From Lachnospiraceae bacterium UBA3863 (GTDB lineage Bacteria > Bacillota > Clostridia > Lachnospirales > Lachnospiraceae), in assembly GCA_002392385.1 (NCBI GenBank), contig DGGX01000242.1, positions 1-10,793 of the forward strand: a DNA stretch of 10,793 nucleotides, written 5' to 3'. A program made the translations under genes and the position numbers. Positions 6,693 through 10,793 of the stretch are shown here, in pieces; within the stretch, counting starts at the first letter, position 1, and each line of letters begins with the position of its first letter. A model generated the notes under the pieces. That model saw only the letters and a list, made by a program, of their open reading frames with translations, did not search any database and was not told where the DNA came from.

Positions 6693-8330
6693 ATGACACA
6701 GGAAACGATTTATGTGACCGGACATATGCACCCCGATACTGACTCGGTGGCAGCCGCGATCGGCTATGCTTTTTATAAGAGAGCCAACGGCATCAGGGCG
6801 GTGCCCTGCAGACTCGGCACCCTGAACGCCGAGTCCCGCTACCTTCTGCGCCGGTTCGGCTTCGAGGAGCCCATGCTGCTGGAGGATGCCCGGGTCCGGC
6901 TGTCGGAGATCGATCTGGACAAGCCGGTGCTGGTCCGGCCGGAGCAGACCATCTACGAGACCATCCGGGCCATGCATGCCGACAACCAGAAGACCTGCTG
7001 CGTGGTGGACGCGGACCGGAAGGTGCTGGGCGTGGTCACGATGAACGACATTGCCGGCCTGGCCATGGGAGATACGGCGGACACGGAGCGGATCCTGAAG
7101 GGAGTGTCTCCGGAGAATATCGCCACCGCCATCGGCGGCAGGATCATCTACAAGGCCAGCAAGAACCGCGTCAACGGACGGGTCAGCGTCATTGCCATCA
7201 CCAAGGGCAACCTGGACGTATTCAACCTGCAGGACAAGATCGTCGTCACAGGCGATGATCCCGACGCCCAGCTGGAGCTCATCCAGAAGGGGGCGGCCGT
7301 TCTGGTGGTGGTCCGGGCCGACGACGTGCGGGAGGAGGTGCTGCAGGAGGCCGCGCGGCATGACTGCAGCGTGATCATCTCCGGCCACAGCACCATGAAC
7401 ACCTCGCGTTATATTTTCTTCTCCCCGGCGGTCTCGCTGATCATGAAGGAGAAGCCGATCTGCTTCTATGACAGGGAGCTGGTGGAGGAAGTCGGCAAAA
7501 AGATCACCCGCAGCCGTTTCCGCGCCTATCCCGTCATCGATGATGACGGCAGGATCAAGGGCTTTGTCGCCCGCTATCATGTGATGACGGCCCGCAACAA
7601 GAAGATCATCATGGTCGACCACAATGAGTTCTCCCAGTCCGTGCGCGCCATCGACAGGGCAGAAGTCCTCGAAGTCATCGACCATCACAGGATCAACGAT
7701 TTCTCCACCCGGAGACCGGTGGCCTTCCGAAATGAGATCGTGGGATCCAGCGCCACCATCGTGGCCACTATTTTCCGGGAGAACCAGGTCCCGATCCCCG
7801 CGCAGCTGGCAGGCCTGCTGCTGGGCGCCATCCTTTCAGACACACTGAAGTTCCAGTCGCCCACGACGACCGAGAAGGACAAGGTCACCGCCAATATTCT
7901 GGCGGCCCTGGCCGACGTGGATATCGATGAGTTCGCCACGGACATGTTCACGGTCAGTGCCAATATCCGCGGCAGGAGCGCGGAGGAGCTGATCAATACG
8001 GACATCAAGTTCTTCGATATCGAGGGCTGCCGCACCATGATCTCCCAGGTTCTGGTCCCCACCGCGGAGACAGCGGTCACCATGGCCGAGGAGGTCCAGG
8101 AGGCACTGGATGTGTTCACCGTCAAGAAGGGACTGGATCTGTGCGTGCTGGCCATGACCAGCATTCTGGACCATGGCTCCGTGTTCTTCGCTTCCGGCGA
8201 GAGACGGGAATGGGCGGCGGAGGCCTTCCCCAACGGGGAGGGCGAGGAGCATACCGTCCAGAAGGGCATCCTGTCGAGAAAATCGCAGATCGTCCCCATA
8301 CTGACCGGGGTGATTCAGAAATATTCCTGA
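6693..8330 (+). CDS. Manganese-dependent inorganic pyrophosphatase with CBS-DRTGG-CBS regulatory insert
   Basis: Family II (DHH superfamily) pyrophosphatase hydrolysing PPi to phosphate in the cytosol. The 545-residue protein is a DHH catalytic domain interrupted by a regulatory insert. Metal ligands by motif are His11, Asp15 and Asp17 (GHMHPDTDS), Asp309 (VDHNE), His331 (DHHR) and Asp383 (SDTL). The spacings Asp309-His331 (22) and His331-Asp383 (52) equal those of Asp75, His97 and Asp149 in B. subtilis PpaC. The insert holds a first CBS motif at about 80-130, a DRTGG-type domain at about 155-245, and a second CBS motif at about 245-303. The DHHA2 domain follows from about 420 to the end, with the substrate-binding motif SRKSQ at 528-532 (SRKKQ is usual). 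Characterised CBS-pyrophosphatases are controlled by adenine nucleotides, and DRTGG-containing ones also respond to diadenosine polyphosphates; the same is expected here. Met at 6690 is an alternative start. Confidence 0.95.
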   Translation: MTQETIYVTGHMHPDTDSVAAAIGYAFYKRANGIRAVPCRLGTLNAESRYLLRRFGFEEPMLLEDARVRLSEIDLDKPVLVRPEQTIYETIRAMHADNQKTCCVVDADRKVLGVVTMNDIAGLAMGDTADTERILKGVSPENIATAIGGRIIYKASKNRVNGRVSVIAITKGNLDVFNLQDKIVVTGDDPDAQLELIQKGAAVLVVVRADDVREEVLQEAARHDCSVIISGHSTMNTSRYIFFSPAVSLIMKEKPICFYDRELVEEVGKKITRSRFRAYPVIDDDGRIKGFVARYHVMTARNKKIIMVDHNEFSQSVRAIDRAEVLEVIDHHRINDFSTRRPVAFRNEIVGSSATIVATIFRENQVPIPAQLAGLLLGAILSDTLKFQSPTTTEKDKVTANILAALADVDIDEFATDMFTVSANIRGRSAEELINTDIKFFDIEGCRTMISQVLVPTAETAVTMAEEVQEALDVFTVKKGLDLCVLAMTSILDHGSVFFASGERREWAAEAFPNGEGEEHTVQKGILSRKSQIVPILTGVIQKYS

Positions 8331-8351
8331 AAAGGAGAAGGATTATAGAAG

Positions 8352-10187
8352 ATGAGTGATTGGGAGAAGAAAGAGAATCCGGAGGAAGTTCCTGCTGAGG
8401 CAGTCCCTGTAGAGAAAACTCCTGTGGAGGTAGTCCCTGTAGAGGAAACTCCTGTGGAGGAAGTCCCCGCCGGGGAAGCGCCCGCGGAGGAGGCTCCCGC
8501 CGAAGAAAAGCCTGCAGAGGAGACGCCCGCGGAGGAAATCCCCGCCGTAGAGGCTCCTGCCGGGGAAACGCCCGCCGAGGAAGTCCCTGCGGAGGAGGCA
8601 CCCGTGGAGGAGGCTCCCGCTGAGGAGATTCCCGCAGCGGAAGCCCCCGCGGAGGAAGAGGACGAAGAGGATGAGGACGCTTACGAGAAGCCGCGCTTCC
8701 ACATCCTGCCGGTCCTGTTCTTCCTGCTGGTCCTGGTGGGCTGTGGGGCCTATGTTTACGGCGCCCAGAGATCGGAGGGCCATTTCTTCCGGGGAACGAC
8801 CATCAACGGTGTGGACGTGAGCGGTATGACGGCCTCCCAGGCGGAACGGCTGTTCTCCGAGCAGGCCGCCTCCTATGCCGTGGAGGTGGATTTCCGCGAC
8901 GGCAGCAAGGAGATACTGACCGGAGAGGAACTGGGATTCGGCTACGTTTCCGACGGCAGCCCGGCCCGTTTTCTCGCGGGACAGGATAAATGGCAGTGGA
9001 TCCTGAGCTATTTCCGGGACAGCACCTATACCATGTCGGCCACCTTCGTCTGCGATGAGCAGAAGGCGGATGCCGCTGTCAGGGCCCTGCCCGAGCTGCA
9101 GGCCTCCCGCATGAAGGCGCCTGTGGACGCCTATATGGAGTTTCAGGACGGCAAGTTTGTGATCATTCCCGAAGAAGAGGGTGAGACCGTCAACCCGGAT
9201 ATCGTGGCCGAGGCCGTGCTGGCCAGGGTCAGGGACGACGGGAAGAACCTGTCCGCGGCGGTCACCGCCGGCGATCTGAAGGACCAGTCCTCGGAATCCG
9301 GGGACCCCGCCCGGACCGGCAAGGCCATCACGGTCGCCGAGCTGGAGAATGCCTACGCGGAGCCTGCCGTGCGGAGCGACGACGAGGCCCTCAACAAGAA
9401 GGTCAATAAGCTGAACAAATATCTCTCCGCCAGCATCACCTACATTCTGCCGGACGGCAGCAAGAGAGTGCTGGACTCCGAGACCACCATCAAGTGGCTG
9501 TCCAAGGACAAGAACGGCCAGCCCTATAAGGATGACAAGGTCTGGGACAAGAAGGTGGAGGAGTTCGTTGACAAGCTCTTCAACGACACCAACACCATGG
9601 GCCGCAGCAGGAAGTTCAATGCCACCGGCATCGGCCAGATCACGATCAAGGGCGGCGACTACGGCTATCAGATCGACTGGAACGCGGAATACGCCCAGCT
9701 GAAGAAGGAACTGGACGAGGGCAAGCAGGTGGAGCGGGAGCCCAATTACTGGAACTGGGAGTTCCCCGGCCACACCATGAGCAACGACGGGATCGGCGAT
9801 GACTATATCGAGGTCAACCTGTCCGCCCAGATGGTCTATATCTACAGAAACGGCAAGCAGGTCCTGTCCACGCCCTGCGTATCCGGCACCACCTCCACCA
9901 ACCACGGAACGCCTACAGGTATCTACGGCATCATGTTCAAGAAAAAGGATGCCACCCTCACGGGCGATATCCAGGCCAACGGCCGTCCCGAGTATGAGAC
10001 CAAGGTCAAGTACTGGATGCCCTTCTATAACGGCTGCGGCTTCCATGACGCCTGGTGGCGCAGCGCCTTCGGCGGGACCATCTACAAGACGGGCGGATCG
10101 CACGGCTGTGTGAACCTTCCGGCAGGGATCTGCCCGAAGTTCTATGAGAACGTGGAGGTCCGGATGCCCGTGATCCTGTATTACTGA
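8352..10187 (+). CDS. Membrane-anchored L,D-transpeptidase (YkuD) with PG_binding_4 region and acidic Pro-rich cytoplasmic tail
   Basis: Predicted to make 3-3 cross-links in peptidoglycan, or to attach groups to it, on the outer face of the membrane. The 611-residue product has a cytoplasmic tail with 18 pentapeptide units (residues 13-102) and an acidic run (EEEDEEDEDAYEK). One transmembrane helix follows at about 117-137, then a PG_binding_4-like region starting at TTINGVDVSGMTASQAERLF (about 150-170), with a probable second copy before the catalytic domain. The C-terminal YkuD domain spans about 484-611 and carries HGTPTGIYGI, His565 in GFHDAWW, and the active-site motif SHGCVN with Ser583, His584 and nucleophile Cys586. 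All catalytic residues are present. The arrangement of anchor, PG_binding_4 and YkuD is common in Clostridia; the long repeat tail is the unusual part. An AGGA at 8339-8342 lies nine bases before the ATG, and the gap from the pyrophosphatase stop is only 21 bases. Confidence 0.94.
   Translation: MSDWEKKENPEEVPAEAVPVEKTPVEVVPVEETPVEEVPAGEAPAEEAPAEEKPAEETPAEEIPAVEAPAGETPAEEVPAEEAPVEEAPAEEIPAAEAPAEEEDEEDEDAYEKPRFHILPVLFFLLVLVGCGAYVYGAQRSEGHFFRGTTINGVDVSGMTASQAERLFSEQAASYAVEVDFRDGSKEILTGEELGFGYVSDGSPARFLAGQDKWQWILSYFRDSTYTMSATFVCDEQKADAAVRALPELQASRMKAPVDAYMEFQDGKFVIIPEEEGETVNPDIVAEAVLARVRDDGKNLSAAVTAGDLKDQSSESGDPARTGKAITVAELENAYAEPAVRSDDEALNKKVNKLNKYLSASITYILPDGSKRVLDSETTIKWLSKDKNGQPYKDDKVWDKKVEEFVDKLFNDTNTMGRSRKFNATGIGQITIKGGDYGYQIDWNAEYAQLKKELDEGKQVEREPNYWNWEFPGHTMSNDGIGDDYIEVNLSAQMVYIYRNGKQVLSTPCVSGTTSTNHGTPTGIYGIMFKKKDATLTGDIQANGRPEYETKVKYWMPFYNGCGFHDAWWRSAFGGTIYKTGGSHGCVNLPAGICPKFYENVEVRMPVILYY
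8388..8657 (+). repeat. 15-bp in-frame tandem repeat, 18 units (xP[A/V]xE pentapeptides)
   Basis: The coding sequence from 8388 divides without a break into 18 units of 15 bases, each encoding x-Pro-[Ala/Val]-x-[Glu or, rarely, Ala/Lys/Val], for example VPVEE, TPVEE, APAEE, KPAEE, IPAAE. Pro is kept at position 2 of every unit. It encodes residues 13-102 of the L,D-transpeptidase tail, on the predicted cytoplasmic side. The wobble bases vary between most units, so most copies are old. Confidence 0.9.
8403..8462 (+). repeat. Two near-identical 30-bp direct tandem copies within the repeat tail
   Basis: Copy 1 spans 8403-8432 and copy 2 spans 8433-8462. They match at 28 of 30 bases, including synonymous positions. 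They encode VPVEKTPVEV and VPVEETPVEE, so both differences change the amino acid. This points to a recent two-unit duplication, in contrast to the more diverged units that follow. Confidence 0.85.
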
Positions 10188-10224
10188 TACAGCCGGCGGC
10201 AGGGACCGGGGAAGGAGACATAAG

Positions 10225-10793
10225 ATGGCTGATGTGGTGGGTGTCCGCAGACAGACCCATAACCGCTTTCTGAACATGTACGAGCTGGAGGCAGTCACCG
10301 ACAGCGGCAGACATATCCCCTATTATGTGGCCTCCCGGGCTGAGTCCGAAGAGGGACTCAAGCTCCGGACAGGGGTCAATACGCCGGACGGGGTGCTGAT
10401 CTACGCCCTCTACGGGGAGGACCGGGACAGGGTGGTCCTGGTGCGCCAGTACCGTTATCCCCTGGGCGGCTATGTGTATGAGTTCCCGGCCGGACTGGTG
10501 GAGCCGGGGGAGGATTACCGGGCAGCGGCGATCCGTGAATTCCATGAGGAGACCGGCCTGGCCCTGACGCCTGTGGACGCGGACCCCATGTATGAGGCGC
10601 CGCGCTTCACCACGGTCGGCCTGACGGATGAATCCTGCTGCGCGGTCTACGGCTACGCCTCGGGCACGGTCTCCGACCGCTTCCTCGAGGACACAGAGGA
10701 CCTGCAGATCGTGCTGGCGGACAGGAAGGAGGCCCGCAGGATCCTGCGGGAGGAGCGGACGGCGATCATGTGCGCCTACCAGCTCATGCATTT
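10225..10793 (+). CDS. NUDIX hydrolase, ADP-ribose pyrophosphatase-like, 3'-truncated by window edge
   Basis: Predicted cytosolic NUDIX hydrolase that cleaves a nucleoside diphosphate linked to another moiety; sequence type and context suggest ADP-ribose or a similar sugar nucleotide. From the ATG at 10225, 189 codons are visible and the frame is still open at the window end. Relatives are about 180-210 residues, so little is missing. The NUDIX box is complete at residues 90-112: it begins GLVEPGE and ends REFHEETGL, fitting G-x5-E-x7-RE-U-x-EE-x-G-U. The preceding VVLVRQYRYPLGGYVYEFPAG block is typical of the ADP-ribose pyrophosphatase branch. AAGGAG at 10212-10217 lies seven bases before the start. 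The gap to the L,D-transpeptidase stop is 37 bases and holds only this RBS, so the gene probably continues the operon. Confidence 0.92.
   Translation, partial: MADVVGVRRQTHNRFLNMYELEAVTDSGRHIPYYVASRAESEEGLKLRTGVNTPDGVLIYALYGEDRDRVVLVRQYRYPLGGYVYEFPAGLVEPGEDYRAAAIREFHEETGLALTPVDADPMYEAPRFTTVGLTDESCCAVYGYASGTVSDRFLEDTEDLQIVLADRKEARRILREERTAIMCAYQLMH

Noticed and set aside
5703..7688. A 661-codon open frame on the - strand opposite the lipoprotein, patatin and pyrophosphatase genes
   Set aside because: The + strand frames encode clear conserved families. The antisense frame has no recognisable domain, is His/Arg/Pro-rich in the manner of GC-rich shadow frames, and crosses several gene borders.
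8388..8657. Regular short repeats resembling an array
   Set aside because: Units are 15 bp, contiguous, in frame and without unique spacers, so this is a coding tandem repeat and not CRISPR.
10188..10224. Possible terminator between the L,D-transpeptidase and NUDIX genes
   Set aside because: The GC-rich gap has no stable perfect stem followed by a T-run, and it contains the RBS of the next gene.
8343..10298. A 651-codon open frame on the - strand opposite the L,D-transpeptidase gene
   Set aside because: It mirrors the GC-rich codons and the 15-bp repeat, giving a Gly/Arg/Leu-rich low-complexity end. The + strand has intact catalytic motifs, so this is a shadow.

Overview
The window looks like chromosomal DNA of a GC-rich Clostridia-type Firmicute, most likely a relative of the Lachnospiraceae. 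The evidence is the strong AAGGAG ribosome-binding sites, the ftsH...hslO neighbourhood, a family II pyrophosphatase with a CBS-DRTGG-CBS insert, and a PG_binding_4/YkuD L,D-transpeptidase. GC is about 60% by eye, judged from codon third positions. The exact genus cannot be told from this sequence alone.

All nine genes lie on the + strand and are packed head to tail. Junctions are 4-base overlaps (GTGA or ATGA) or gaps of at most about 37 bases. I saw no convincing internal terminator or promoter, so the window reads as part of one long transcription unit. Both ends cut a gene: ftsH lacks its N-terminus and the NUDIX gene lacks its last few codons. No RNA gene, mobile element, CRISPR array or stretch of more than 300 bases without a gene was found.

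Layout: (1) 1-3538 is a protein quality-control block: the FtsH membrane protease, a MATE-family exporter, and the redox chaperone Hsp33 (hslO). (2) 3576-5827 holds two coupled genes I cannot assign to a described function: a one-pass membrane protein with an N-terminal zinc ribbon and Glu/Pro/Ala pentapeptide repeats, then a cysteine-containing lipoprotein. (3) 5829-8330 encodes a patatin-like acyl hydrolase and a CBS-regulated Mn-dependent pyrophosphatase. (4) 8352-10187 encodes a membrane-anchored L,D-transpeptidase whose cytoplasmic tail is an 18-unit Glu/Pro pentapeptide repeat. (5) 10225 to the end is a NUDIX hydrolase of the ADP-ribose pyrophosphatase type.

The most unusual signal is that two otherwise unrelated membrane proteins of this cluster, the zinc-ribbon protein and the L,D-transpeptidase, carry the same kind of strict five-residue acidic/proline repeat on the predicted cytoplasmic side. 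This, with the coupled zinc-ribbon/lipoprotein pair, is the best candidate for an undescribed envelope-associated module. The functional link is inference. The remaining genes belong to known families.
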